From NCBI RefSeq assembly GCF_032884065.1, contig NC_088863.1, positions 42,711,399-42,775,398 on the forward strand: a stretch of 64,000 nt of DNA, given 5' to 3'. A model generated the notes under the pieces. The model saw only the letters and a program-made list of their open reading frames with translations. It was not told where the DNA came from and did not search any database. Source of the stretch: Artemia franciscana (Eukaryota > Arthropoda > Branchiopoda > Anostraca > Artemiidae). Below are positions 36,966 to 50,584 of the stretch, in pieces. The first letter of the stretch is position 1. Every line of letters starts with the position of its first letter. The translations under genes were made by a program, and so were the position numbers.

Positions 36966-37410
36966 AAATGTTTGCGGCTCAAAGAGAAAGTACCACTAAT
37001 CCTACGATGGCACCAAAAAGAGCACACCAGGAGGAAACACCAGAGTAACGCAAAACAAAGCTTGCGGCTCAAAGAGAAAAGGCCAGATAGGGAGTGTCCG
37101 ATTTACGTCAATGAAGACGTGTCGAGGATTCACCAGAGCAACGCGAAACCTGGCTTGGAATTGACAGAGATAGTAAAAGAAGAAGCCCTCTCGAGGAACC
37201 ACCAGAGCAACGCGAAAGCAGACTTACAGTTGAAAAAGAAAGTAAAAATGAAGGCTTGTCGAGGATTCACCAGAGCAATGCGTGACCAGGCTTGCAATTG
37301 ACAGAGGTAGCAAAAAAAAGAAAGCGTGTCGAGGAACCACCAGAGCAACACGAAACAAGACTTGCTGCTGAAAGAGAAAGTAAAAAAAGAAGGCGTGTCG
37401 ATGTATTACA
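36966..37410 (+). pseudogene. Helitron N-terminal coding repeats
   Basis: Six degenerate units, the last four 67-70 bp long (about 23 codons), with consensus near EEPPEQHETRLAAERESKKR. The sixth and best unit reads LAAERESKKRRRVDVLQKQ and is followed by VYNRLTFKYCPSGDYSLN. The first two units have insertions that lengthen them to about 90 bp. The units code for basic, alpha-helical sequence seen at the N-terminus of many arthropod Helitron proteins. Confidence 0.7.
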
Positions 37411-37495
37411 AAAGCAATATGTTTATAATCGCCTGACATTCAAGTACTGCCCTTCCGGTGATTATAGCTTGAATTGAGATGTTCAAATCGGGACT

Positions 37496-38485
37496 ATGTC
37501 TAAAATTTGTCCCTATTGCAAGGCCATGAAATTTAATGGCGAAACAAGTAAAAGTAAAAGGCAAATTTATCATAAAGCTGGCTCTCTTCTACCATTCTCA
37601 GGTGAGCATCACACATTTTTGCAGCTGTACTTCATCAGTGAAAGCAATACTGAATTGAATGCACGTTGCGGAATTTCTCCCGACGTTTAAAGAACTATCG
37701 TTTCCCGGTTGTAACATGTTTTCCTCAAGAATATAAATTCAGTGCGTCTGTTCAAAACAGCAGCCAAATTGATGCCTACTGATATGCATAAAATTGTTAT
37801 TTCCACTGACAAAACGCCTACTGATGAACATGTGCGAAGATACAATGCTCCAACTATCAACGAAGTTGCAATCGTTATGGTCGGTTAATCCATCTTGGGA
37901 CGAGATACAGCAGCTTTTACTTCCTGGACAATCGCCGGTTCATAGACATAACATTACAGCCAGTGTCTTCCTGCAAAATTTGAAATCACTGATAAATTTT
38001 ATAGCAAAATTTGAAATGTTTTGGCTAGTGCGATGCTGGTCGTAATCAGTGGAATGGCAAAAGTGAGGATTGCCACACGCACATATATTAATATGGTTAT
38101 ATAAAAAAAAAGTTTCTAATAAAATTAACGATGTGATTTCCGCTGAAATACCTGATGTCGATGTCGATAGGGGCTTACATGACATTGTGGAAAAATATGA
38201 TACATGGACCTTGCGGTGAACTTTATGAAAATTGACCGTGCATGGACAGACGAAGGTCTGTCCATGCATGGTCCTCGATTTTTAGTACCTAATACAATTA
38301 CCGGCAATGATGGATACCCTTTATATAGAAGAAGGTCTACCGAAGATGGCGGTAAATAAGACATCATAAAGTCGCGTAACCGTTACATCAAAGATGATAA
38401 CCAGTGGGTTGTTCAATATTCCCCTTTATTATTGAAAACATATAATGCACATATAAACGTGGAATATTGTAACTCCGTAAAGGCA
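37496..38485 (+). pseudogene. Helitron zinc-finger-like, Helitron-like N and Rep remnants
   Basis: MSKICPYCKAMKFNGETSKS (37496 on) gives the C-x-x-C element that precedes Rep. From 37769 the reading MPTDMHKIVISTDKTPTDEH, RRYNAPTINEVAIVMVG matches the Helitron-like N-terminal domain, cut by a stop. After a gap, GMAKVRIATRT precedes INDVISAEIPDVD. The Rep block then runs through [40 protein letters not shown] and [14 protein letters not shown]. This ends just before the Y-x-x-K-Y-V catalytic tyrosine motif, where (TA)n begins. Much of the HUH region is missing. Confidence 0.75.
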
Positions 38486-38650
<165 letters not shown>

Positions 38651-39342
38651 GTCAACAAAGGCAGCGACATGGCAGTTTTCGGCTTGCAGTCCAATTCAGT
38701 TATATTGATAAAGTTGTACAATATCAGGCTGGAAGATACATAATCCGTAATGAAGCTGTGTGGCGAATTCTTTCATTTCCGATACATGAACGAAGTCCAG
38801 TTATTGTTCACTTAGCAATATATCTACAGAATGGTCAGCGTGTTTATTTTACGGAGGCCAACGTGCAACAAAGAGCTCTGAATCCATCAGCTACTACGTT
38901 AACTGCATTCTTCGCGTTATGTCAAAATGATTCTTTTGCAAATAAACTGCTGTATTCTGAAGTGCCTACGTATTACACGTGGAATGCTAATAAGAGATCA
39001 TTTGAACGTCGAGAACGGGATGAGTCAGTCGACGGCCAAACTAGCTTCTTCAAAGAAACCACGATAGGAAGACTCTACACAAGTCACCCCAATCAAGATG
39101 AATGCTTCTTTCTCCGCCTTCTTTTGGTTAATGTACCCGGCCCGACGTCCTTTGAGCATTTGAGAACTGTAAACGGATGTATACATGACATTTACCGTAG
39201 TGAATGTCAAGCTCTGAATTTATTGGAGAACGACCAACACTGGAATAATTGCATCAATGACGCGTGCGAAACGTCAACTCCAAGTCAAATTCGTGCATTG
39301 TTCGGAATCATATTGACAACGTGCTCTACTAAAAACGGTTAG
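38651..39342 (+). pseudogene. Helitron Rep-to-helicase linker, 230-codon open stretch
   Basis: After [12 protein letters not shown] the frame shifts once and stays open to 39342: [100 protein letters not shown] and [10 protein letters not shown]. This is strongly diagnostic of the region between Rep and helicase in Helitron proteins. It ends at a stop one frameshift before the helicase. Confidence 0.85.
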
Positions 39343-40809
39343 TGAGGTCAGATATTACCTTGGGTTTTACAACAGAAATTTATAACTACAATTTAGTTAT
39401 GATTGAAGCTTTATGCTTATGTATGGCAAACAAACTTCTCAAGCATTTGGGAATGTCTTCACTTAATCGCCCTGCTGCTTTTTCTACATGTGTAGAATTG
39501 AATCATGAACAAAGTTACAACACGATTGATCTATTGAATTATATACAAGCAAATACTTCTAAGTTAACGTCTGAACAAAAAGGCATTTATGATCAGATAT
39601 TGCATTGTGTCGATAACCAAGTTCGAGAAATCTTCTTCTTGGATGCGCCGGGAGGTACTGGTAAAAAGTTTCTAATAAGATTGATTCTAGCATCAATTTG
39701 GCCCAAAAATGATATAGGGTTGGCCCTTGCGTCGTCCAGAATAGCCACAACGTTGCTGCCTGGTGGGAGAACTGCTCATTCCGCTTTGAAATTGGCTCTG
39801 AATATGCAATCTATAGAAACTCCTACGTCCAACATTTCCAAATCATTTGGGATGGGTAAAGTATTGCAGAAATGCTAACTTATTTTTTTGGACGATTGTG
39901 CGAGATGCAAAATCTCGAACAAAAAATTGCTCGTGGCTCTTGACCGATCATTGCAAGATTTGCCACGAAATTCCAAACCCTTTGGCAGAACATTAATATT
40001 GCTTGCGGGAGATTTCAGGCAAACATTACCTGTTATTCCTAGATCGACACCTGCAAACGAAATAAATGCTTGCCTAGAAAATTCTAATTTATGGGCACAC
40101 GTAAAGACATTAAAATTAACTATAAATATGCAGGTCTGATTACAAAACGATCACTCTGGTGAAATATTTTCAGATCAATTGGTGACAATAGGAAACGGAA
40201 ACCTTCCAGTTGACTCAATCTCAAGACATATAAAACTGTCTCCTGAATTCTGTAATTTGGTGACGTCAAAAAATGATTTAGTTGAAAAAGTATTTTCGAA
40301 CATTCTAACCAATTATAAAAATCATAATTAGCTAAGTGAAAGAGCGGTTCTGGCAGCCAAGAACAAAGACGTCCACGAAATCAACAATATTATTCTGACC
40401 AAGATTCGAGACCAGGAAGTTCCATTACAAGTCAGTCGACACAGTTCTGGAATAAAATGAAGCGGTTAACTATCCATCAGAATTTTTAAATCCCCTGGAT
40501 CTCCCAGGGTTTCCACCACACGTGCTACAACTAAAAACCGGCGTACCAATAATACTTTTGCGAAATATCAACCCACCAAAGCTTTGCAACAGCACAATTC
40601 CCAATTCAATTAGCATTTGCAATCACCATCAACAAAAGTCAAGGGCAATCATTAGAAAAATACGGTATAAATCTTAATACGGATTGTTTTTCCCATGGAC
40701 AATTATATGTTGCATGCTCCAGAGTCGGTAAACCGGAAAATCTGTTTATATGCACAGACAATAGGATTGCGGGGAATATTGTATATCCACAAGTTTTACG
40801 CAGTTAAAA
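39343..40809 (+). pseudogene. Helitron PIF1-type helicase remnant
   Basis: Motif I: IFFLDAPGGTGKKFLIRLIL, with the Walker A Thr replaced by Lys. Then IALA-like GLALASSRIATTLLPGGRTA. A stop near 39876 precedes the Walker B region LIFLDDCARC and LLVALDRSLQDLPRN. Motif III is LAGDFRQTLPVIPRS (40000-40045). After further stops, the last motifs [16 protein letters not shown] and FSHGQLYVACSRVGKPENLF lead to QVLRS and a stop at 40807-40809. The helicase unwinds DNA during rolling-circle transposition. Motif I substitution and several stops show it is dead. Confidence 0.85.
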
Positions 40810-41790
<981 letters not shown>

Positions 41791-41879
41791 CCTTAAAGTT
41801 TCAATATTTTAATTTTATTGAAGTTAAAAAAGTAAAAAACATTTTAAACATATTTTGCTTATGTAAATCATACAATAAA

Positions 41880-42270
41880 TGACCGAGTCAAACTCTAAAC
41901 GAGCAACAATTAACACGAGTAGGACTGGCAACCCCAATGCCTTCTCACGACCAAAACATAATTTGCACTTTTCTGAAAAAAAAAGCAATACATTTAGAAT
42001 GTACTTCACTTTTTTTTTTACTTGTTGGAAGTGTTTTTGCTAGATATATGAAGGGGTAAGTCCTCCCCCTTGCACTCTAATAACAGCCCGAGTGTCTGGT
42101 GCCCTTTTTATGAGCGATAAGGGACTGAAGGGCAAGCAGCCCTTCTCTACAGCCCATTCATTTTCCAAACCCATCCAGTCAAAATTTTGAGACAGCCATT
42201 TTGATCAGAATAGTAGAACAGTCCAGAAACTATGTCTTTAGGGATATTAGATATATCAACCCCCCAAAAT
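41880..42270. repeat. Single arm of the 42.7-kb foldback family plus a satellite-like unit
   Basis: 41880-41985 matches the foldback arm at 42885-42985 (GAGTAGGACTGGCAACCCCA versus GAGTAGGACTGATAACCCCT). 42090-42250 resembles one 267-bp satellite unit (CAGTCAAAATTTTGAGACAG). Confidence 0.55.
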
Positions 42271-42718
42271 TATGCAGTTGATTCATTATGCTTTAAAAGT
42301 AAATGTTGCTTTTAAAAAATCAAAAGGCATTGTGTTTATGGTTGCCAATAAGTCACCTCGACAATGTATCGAGAAAGACTGGGGGTATAAGTTAAAACTT
42401 TTGGAGATACGACTATTACTACTTCCGCTCTTACAATTTAAATAAATAAAATGAGTGGAAGTGTACCCAGGCTGTCAAAGAGCATAGACAGAATCTTTTT
42501 AGAATTATAGTAAGAATTATTTCTCAGGTAAACTTCAGAAGCTATGAAATTAGGTTTAAAAATAGTGTTTGTGGCTTTATTAAAAATTATGGTAAAGGCT
42601 GCTCCAACATACAAAAAGGTACCCATACTACGGATTCTTATAGAAAGAAAAACCGAAAAGATATACAAAATCATTTTTTCCATGAAATAGACGAACAGTC
42701 AACCAAAAACGAACATGA

Positions 42719-43353
42719 ATTAATTTAAAAAACCTTTTCCACAAGACAAGTTTTTCAAAGAAAAGTAAAGAGCTCTATTAAGCCAACAATGAGCAAATAA
42801 TGTCAAATAATCTTCAAAGCGTAAACTACCATAAATCACTACCAATAAATAAATGATACTCAAAATGAACAGAAATTACATTAAATAGCCAAGTCAAACT
42901 CAAAACAAGCAAATTAACATGAGTAGGACTGATAACCCCTATGCCTTCTCAAGACCAGAATACAATTTGCGCTTTATTGAACACAAAATACATTTGAAAT
43001 GTTTTTACCTTTCTTACGTTAATAAATGAAAAACTATGAAAACCTTAAGGAAGAAATGTCAGCACATGTCAATTAAACTGACGATCCACGGTCATATTTT
43101 TCAGTAAAGCGCAAATTATGTTCTGGTCTTGAGAAGGCATAGGGGGTAGGGGTTATCAGCCCTACTCATGTTAATTTTTGTCTTTTTTTAGTTTGACGTT
43201 TCGAGTTTCATTAATTTATTGATAGTAATTTGTAGTAGTTTTACGCTTGGAAGGTTATTTGACTTTATTTTTGCTCGTTCTTGGCATAATGCAGCTATTT
43301 ACTTTTCTTTGGAAAACTTGTCTTGTGGAAAAATTTATTTAAATTAATTTAAA
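42719..43353. repeat. Foldback element with about 270-bp arms
   Basis: Left arm from TTAATTTAAAAAACC with CCACAAGACAAGTTTTTCAA to about 42990; right arm is its reverse complement ending AAACTTGTCTTGTGG and AAATTAATTTAA. The spacer is about 100 bp. Related single arms are at 41880, 46120-46340 and 49380-49560. It lies about 120 bp from the CUB exon at 43475-43777, in the intron. Confidence 0.75.
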
Positions 43354-43474
43354 AGAAAAAACGACGAGGCTTCAAACAACTTGAGATATGAAAAGCTCAA
43401 TTGGTGAACTTAAAAATGTTTCTTTTATAAATGTACACGGTATCCTTTCATTATTGTGATCATTGTAAACTTAC

Positions 43475-43777
43475 ATTGATTTATTACATTCTTCCCCACT
43501 TTTAAAGTAGTTTCGATTCAAATCAAGGTGAACTCGACCAGGATACTTAAGATTAAATGTTTTCGACGGTCCTAACTGAATTATGCTATGCAGAGCTTGA
43601 AGCGTAGAATTCTCTTTCCTTTGGGGCATTCTTGAAATGGAATAATGACATACGAGCCCTCTGGGAGGTGTTCCAGGCCAATTGGGAGATACAAGGACAC
43701 AGTTTCTCATTTCACAGTTGAGGAATACTTTGTCACAGATTGTATTGGGAATATCCTCTCCAAAATAGGGAGCTTTC
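43475..43777 (-). CDS. Internal exon of the CUB/LDLa membrane protein gene
   Basis: The acceptor CTCTTGTAAATTCTAG precedes base 43777 and a GTAAGT donor follows base 43475. The 303-bp exon encodes KAPYFGEDIPNTICDKVF, then NCEMRNCVLVSPNWPGTPPR and GLVCHYSI. The C-x-L-x-SPNxPG-x-x-P pattern and the paired cysteines are typical of CUB-domain boundaries. It begins with one base of a split codon and ends with two. The next exon in the same strand (28689) begins with the single base needed, giving ATG (Met) across the junction. An intron of 14,785 bp would separate them. No upstream host-gene candidate other than 47129-47487 fits. Confidence 0.7.
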
Positions 43778-46700
43778 CTAGAATTTACAAGAGAATTAAG
43801 GTTAACTATAAATGATGATCGGAAACTTATAGTTTGGAGGTTTATTTTATTTTTATAAAGTATTCTCTTTCGTGAAGGTATACCCTAATGATAAATAGCA
43901 CCCTGTCCCTGTTTTGAAGAAATAAACTATAAAAACCAGAAGAATATGGTATGTGTATTAATTTTGCGGGTCTAATGTTCATGCTGTGATGATTGATGAA
44001 GTCTATTTGACAATGTTTCTTCAATTAAATGAGTTTTGAAATTGATTAACTTTTCCAACTTTTCACAGGAGGAGGGTGGTATTATCTAGTCTATTGTGAT
44101 AAATTCTTTTTCCGATATTATTTTGATGAATTTGATCTCTATAGTAGCGCTATAGCAAGAAAAGTAAAAATCTTGTTGATGTCAAAATGGAATTTATTAT
44201 GACGTTAATTGAAGAATATCAGAAAGTTTTTGTGTAAAACTTGCGTATTGTACATTTTTACCTTATTGTAAAAATGAAATAAATATGAAAGCGATTCTAC
44301 TATCAAAATATAATCACGTTGACAGAAAATAAGGAGATACATTTAAAGTTGCCAACAGTATAATAGGTAATAATGATGGGGGGACGCATCGTTACTAACA
44401 CCTAGACCCAACTCCTAGACGTAAAACAATCTTATTAGAATTACGGTTCTTGTAGTTATCTATAGCCTAACGAATCCTCCTAGGAAGGAAGAATTGTCTC
44501 CTTGAGGGCCTTCATTATATGTTTCTACTCACTCGCCAATTAAAATCACTGAACTTGGGGCTAGACTGGGAGGGAGAGATCCTTCAAGTATAACAAAACT
44601 GTTAGTTCTGCCTCTGCTAAAAAATCGGCTCAATCTTTAGTTCCGTACACCCAGGTATCTTCTCTTATAGAAGATATCTGATAATGACATCGGTGAAGCA
44701 ACTCTCTCAAAATAAAGACAGTAGTTAACTCTCAAAACCTACAACCCAGGAAAAGAGATTAAATATAGGCACTTTTATATGGTAAGAAACTTAAAATTGT
44801 GTTGCGTAATAACAGAACAAAATCTGAGCTCAAGAAGAAAAATGTAGTGAATATTCACACGAGAAAAGCCTTCATGGGATTCTCCCTAATTATTGACCAT
44901 AATAGCTGAACGCTAGGTCATCCTGCCAATCTGATTACAGAGCGTCTACCCTTATAGCCCAAAGCTTAAATTGGTTAAAATTCAAGCTACAATATTTCAC
45001 CGGATGCATTTTAGCCGCTTGAGTTTCCTTGATGATTCATTGTCTAAATGTCTGGCTTTCCAACTTTCAACAAATGTCTTAACTAGCAGCCCCCCCTCCA
45101 AGAAGTGAAGGATGTTATGAAAAAGGTGAATATAGAAAGGATCTTAAAGTGGCTTCGATAAGGAACAAAAATGTATATTTAACAGAAAACTAGGGCTAAG
45201 GGTGAACAATGAGTTTAAACAGGAAATAAAAATAAGTTAGATAAAGGACATGTATCTGACAATCAGGACTGGGGGCCAATCAGCATGTTTTTTTAGGATA
45301 TCATCATGTAATGTTTTTATTTATAGTTTTTCAATTTATAATTTTAAACAAATTGCAAAGAAGTGGGGAAGTGGGAGGGGCTCCGAAATTCTTACAGCAT
45401 TTCGTAAGCCTGTATTTCTGACAATCACGATTAACACCAAAGTCCTGTTTTCGGTACCCGAGTCATTGCTGCTTGAGATAAAAATTATGGCATTAGCTTG
45501 CTTTTTCCAGCACCCAATGGCATCCACGGTCAGTACAGCAGCCTGCTTATTTCAGTACCCTTAAAAATTTAATAGGTAATAAATAATTATATGACCTTAA
45601 GTCCTTGTATTTAAAGTGCCCCAGTTAAGAATATCATTCAACTAATTTATCGTTTCTAACAAAGTTTTATTTTAACTTGGCTCTGAATGATAGCGACTTT
45701 ATGAAAGCATTATACAGCCTTTCTACGATTCAAGCAACCGATGACACTTCACAGCAAAATAAACTTGGTTAGGTTTTCTTAGCACAACGGCTTGTAAAAA
45801 AAAAAATAAAAATATAATAGTAACCCTTATCCACTTTTGAATATACAGACATTTTTGTGCTATGTAAAGAGTCTCACCGATTTTCCTTAACCACCAAATT
45901 TCCATGTGACTTTCCTGATTTTAGATACCTTAGAATTTTATGGACATGGAACTTAGCAAGCTGCTGCTTCAATTTTATATACATAGCCCCGACCCAAATA
46001 TCGACGAGCCTCTTTTATTCTTATCAGACAACTCGCGTTGATATTACCTGAAGTTTCCCCATAAACCACTTAATCCATCTAGTGTTAATTATGTACTTTT
46101 GTTGAGAAAACATGAAGGTTGTCAGTCCTACTCATGTTAATTTCTGCGTTATTTTTTTAGAGGTCGTTCTGTGGTTATTCATTGTAATTTCTATTCGTTT
46201 TGGGTTTCACTTAATCATTGATGTTGAATTGTCGTAGTTTTACGCTTTGAAAAATTAATTCACCTAGTTTCTAATAATTTTTGGTTTAATGGAGCTCTTT
46301 ACTTTTCTTTGCAAAACTTAGTTTGTAAGGAAAAAGCTTTTCAAATTAATTTCTTATTTTTTTTATTGACATAGTCTTTTTCATTGAAAAAGAAAGTAGT
46401 ATTTAGATGTTATTCGTTTTTTTTTCATAGTTTAGCCTGCTTTTTGTATGTTGGAGAAACTTCCTTAACTATTTTTAACAATATACACCCTTTCGAAAAT
46501 CTTGAAAAAATAGTATTGTTGAATTTAATTTTATGTCTCCTCAAGTTGACCTGAAAAAATACTTAATACCAATCCCAAAAATTCTATCTATACTCTCTGA
46601 CAGCCTGGATACACTTACGCTCTTCTTATTTAGTTAAATTGCAACAGCAGAATTAGTAATTGAAGTAGCACTGAAACTTTCAAGTTAATACCATCAGTCA

Positions 46701-47128
46701 TTCTTGGGATATTGCTGAGATGTCTTAGTAATTATTGCTGACGATAGATATTGGGCTGATGATGTTAAGTAAGTGTGCTCTTAAATTAACCAGCAGTTCT
46801 ACTAAAAATGCTTGCACTGTAAAAAGAAGTAGAGTAAAGGTAAAAAAAAATAGAGGATAGTTATGATAACTGGCTCATCAACAATTGAACTTGCCTTTCA
46901 ACAGTTCGAATCGGACATTTATGTTGCGTATACAAATAATCGTTTATCAAGTGACCTTTAACTGCTTCAGGCAATTGCAGACGAATTGAACTATACTTCA
47001 ACAATTAAATACCTCGAAGTTCTTTTATTTCTGTAATTCAAATACTTTTTACTCAAATGTTCATTAAACCATCACAACTAGCAAGAGCAGATTCAAGTTC
47101 ACAAATTAGTACAAGAAAATTAACCTAC
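43778..47128 (-). other. Predicted intron (3.35 kb)
   Basis: Between two phase-compatible CUB-gene exons. It contains a single foldback arm (46120-46340). The 104-residue ORF at 45250-45564 on the plus strand has no recognisable domain. Nothing else recognised. Confidence 0.5.
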
Positions 47129-47487
47129 TTTGAACGCGACTGGAATCTAGCGCCCTCAATTTTATCTTCTAAGCATGAATCCTGGGGATCATCACTAACA
47201 AATTCCTTCACTTTCTGTTTTAATGGAGCAGTTAAGTTACCACTGATTAATCTATATTCCATGTGCAGTAGTTGTTGTTTATCTTCAACACTAGATGGCA
47301 GTGAAAGTAATGCGATTGATACAGTTGATGTTCTGCTATAGAATTCCAGCGGGTTGTACTCACTAATTGTTCCCCCGCACCACCCACCAGATGGCTTTTG
47401 TTGCAATGAAGGCTCCCAAATTGATAATTGACCTTGTAAACAACCATCTTGTGTATGAGGTCCAATGTTAAGTGAAAGTACCGTTAT
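47129..47487 (-). CDS. Internal exon of the CUB/LDLa membrane protein gene (CUB domain)
   Basis: The acceptor TATATTTTTCAG precedes base 47487 and a GTAGGT donor follows 47129. The translation has ITVLSLNIGPHTQDGCLQGQ, then WCGGTISEYNPLEFYSRTST and LLHMEYRLIS. G-C-L-x-G-x-L, WCG, Y-S-R-T-S-T-V and MEYR are recognisable CUB blocks. The exon starts in phase 0 and ends with AA of a split codon, which the first base G at 43777 completes to AAG (Lys). Reading on past the donor meets TAG at once, supporting the splice. Confidence 0.7.
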
Positions 47488-48571
47488 CTGAAAAATATAT
47501 GATATTTGCTCAGGATCTTTAATGATTCAGAAAAGGGGAAATTTAAATAAAAATCAATTATATTTCTATATACAAGTTCAGAAAACATTTTCAATTTCTT
47601 TTGTGTTTTTGTCAAGGATTTTGAAGACTAACGACCAAATCTTTCTTGATAGGGCTGGAGATTCTAAAAAAATATACTGTTAAAACTATTCAGTTTTAGC
47701 ATGCTTTCATTGACTAATTGCCAATTCAAAGAGGCAAGGACACTCGTTGCCATGTATCGTTGCCATAGTTTACTGACTTTCTGCAATAAAACAAGAGAAT
47801 AAGTATAAGTTTTATAATAATTAAAATAAGATCGATCATTTTTTACAAAAAAAGAGTTCCCAAATACAACCCTCTCAGCATCTTAGAAGTTGTTTTGCAG
47901 CCTTGCCCTTTTGTAAAAATTTCTGGGTCGAATAAGGTAGTAGTAGTTCAATGTAAGTAGTTCCCATGTAAGTAGTTCAATCTGGATTTTAGATGGTAAC
48001 CAGAGAGGTATTGAGACCAAAAGGAATTTATATATAAAGAAGTGACATAGTTGTATTAGTTACTTCAAAAACCTATCTGAAATAAACTTAGAAGAATTCT
48101 ATTTATCGCTTTTAAACTGAATAGTCTCTCCTACCTCTCTATAATTCTATCTGTCCTTAATATCGTTTATATCCTATTGAGGAACACGAGAAAATTTGAT
48201 GTGGAAAAAAAGCACGTCATTCGGGTTGGAAACTATCTATTCCTAGGAAAAAATTGCATATTCGGTTTAGTCTTTTTTCCTTCTAAAAGACAATTGAGGA
48301 AGTCAATAAGGTAAAATATAAGTTTTGACAAGCACAGGTTTTTGCCCTTGTAAGATAGAAACCGTATTTCCAAAAAAACAAACCATTGAAGAAATAAATC
48401 TTCACATTTTTCCACCTGTAATAAGTTCTTGATAATAGACATTAACATTTAAAAGCTGGCATCTTAATCTAAGAAATTCGCTTAAAAAGTTGATTTTCGT
48501 TTTTAGAAGGAATTTTTTAGCATCAAGAACAACCACAAACTTGCCTTAAATCCAATTTAAACTAAGTTTAC

Positions 48572-48736
48572 GTTGCCATGGGAACGTGGAGTGTTGCAAC
48601 CACTCCTTGTTGGATGTGCCAACAAAAGTATTGCAGGAGCAATGCTTTGATCAAGAATCAGAGGAGGAGATTTAAAAATATTATATTGACTTCGCAGCTT
48701 GTTGAATGTTAATTCGTAATGTGTCCTTAAATGTAT
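48572..48736 (-). CDS. Tentative upstream exon of the CUB/LDLa gene
   Basis: A strong acceptor (ACATTTTATTTGCTTCAG) precedes 48736, and a GTAAAC donor follows 48572. The 165-bp interval encodes 55 residues including SPPLILDQSIAPAILLLAHP and ends TPRSHGN. Phase 0 at both ends allows direct joining to ITVLSL of exon 47487. Adding this exon gives a total coding length of 2967 nt, an exact multiple of three. The protein sequence has no diagnostic motif, so support is splice signals and phase only. Earlier exons, including signal peptide and start codon, were not found. Confidence 0.4.
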
Positions 48737-50584
48737 CTGAAGCAAATAAAATGTTAGCAAATTGACACCTGTATCTCACGAACAGAAATAGCAAATAACA
48801 GTAAATTACCGGACTTTTGAAACAATGGACGGATTAAAACTTTCAATATAATCTGGTTTAACCTACTTTGTAGTACTGTTAATTTTGTTTGACGCTTCAG
48901 GTGTCCGTATGGGACGGAATACCCCAAAAAAGAAGGCAGACTAATTTTCACAAGTTTCTAATGCCTCATCTTTGAAGATGACCGCCCTCTAACAACCTAT
49001 TCTTACTTGTGTGTCCTTCTCAACGGTAGATACGGAACTGAATCTTTTGTATACTTAGATTTTTTTAATTAAAAAAAAATCCCGAGGGAAATAAAGAGCA
49101 AAGTTGAAATTTAAAACTAACAAAAAGTATTACTTCTCAGCCTATCTAATATAATCAATAAAATTACTGCAAATAAACCAGCTGGTTATATTTCCCCAAC
49201 TCTGTAGGATTGTAGAAAACTAGCTCTTTACTGAAATCACAAAAACAATATAGGAGTTTTGGTACTGGAAAAACAAACGATTTAAGGACACTTTTAGCAG
49301 TTTAAAAATAAGGTATTTTAAGACTGTTGCTCTCATTTGTTTTTGTTTGTTGTTTTTTTTCGTAAAATTTGGCATGATCGTTAATTTTAATTTCTGTTCG
49401 TTTTGGGTTGCATTTATTCTTTAATATTAATTTCTGGTTGTTTTGAGTTTGAACTCAAATAGGAATTATTTTCTACTATTTTTGAGTCAATGAAGCTCTT
49501 GACCTTTCATTGATAAACTTCTTTTTATACAAAGTTTTTTTTTAAAATAGATTCCAATTCGTTTTCATTACCAAAGCTTTTTATTGGTTTATAAAATGAA
49601 TATTTCTACGGCTTTTCACGTCTTACACTTAAGAATTAAAATACACGGATGTGATTTATTAGTTACCTATTCTACTGTATTATCATAGAATCTTATTTCT
49701 GCTTGTGTTAAGTCTAATATGGCTCTTTACTTTTCTTTGACAGACTTCGTTTATGGAAATTTTTTTTAATTGATTTCTGTCCATGTCAAAGTTTTTCATC
49801 GGTAAATATAATAAATATTTATCTAGTTTTTCATATACCTGGCGTATGAATGACACTCGCTAAATATTTTGCAACAGTTTTACCCTAATACCTTTAGTAT
49901 TTTAGAGACTTAGGATCACACATACCAACTTTTCTCAGTGACCAACCATATATATAAACGATGGGAAAATTATAAATCATGCAACACTTGCCCCTGGGCT
50001 TCGGGGTTTTTTGTTATCCTTGGAGGCATTGTTATTTGACATTTGGACTGTTTTGCGCAAGGCAGCTGTTCCAAAATTTTGGTAAATAATCACCTGATAA
50101 AGACAGTATTTAAAATCAATTTACCAACAGATGATGTAGGACATTGACCTATAACAACATATTCAGACAGCATTGAAATAATAACCAATGAATGAGTTCA
50201 ACGCCAGATTTTTGGCAAAATATAATAATTGAAAACTTATCTCATTTATGACTTTTATAGCTATCCCTTTATTATATTTTTAGACAGTGGAATTTAGGAA
50301 AAAATAAGTTAATTTTTATCATATCCTGGGATCTCAATTTTATCAGAGAAACATTACATCAAATTAGTCTGTAAATTTATTAAATGGAATATTTTTCTCT
50401 GAAAAAATTAATTATCGGGTTTAATTATATACTGTAAAAGCTATGGGTACGACCAACACAACCTTGTTTTACCCTCAGCCCCCAATGAAAAAAAATATTT
50501 CATCCAGTTTTATTTATCTATAGACTTAAGTTAGTGGAAACATCTGTAACAAGCGAAATTTATATATCTAGCTGGCCTGGGCTA
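48737..50584. other. Non-coding stretch, possible 5' part of the CUB/LDLa gene
   Basis: No exon with both splice sites, phase and a recognisable motif was found. The open interval near 48866-48951 (minus) lacks a compatible phase. A foldback-arm-like stretch lies at 49380-49560. Confidence 0.35.

Noticed and set aside
47715-47780. Extra exon of the CUB gene (KVSKLWQR or NYGNDTWQR readings after a good acceptor)
   Set aside because: No acceptable donor follows, and exon 48572-48736 already joins 47129-47487 in phase without it. It remains possible but is not supported.
48866-48951. Further upstream CUB-gene exon ending at a GTAGGT
   Set aside because: The only open frame ends in the wrong phase for the next exon and has no acceptor.
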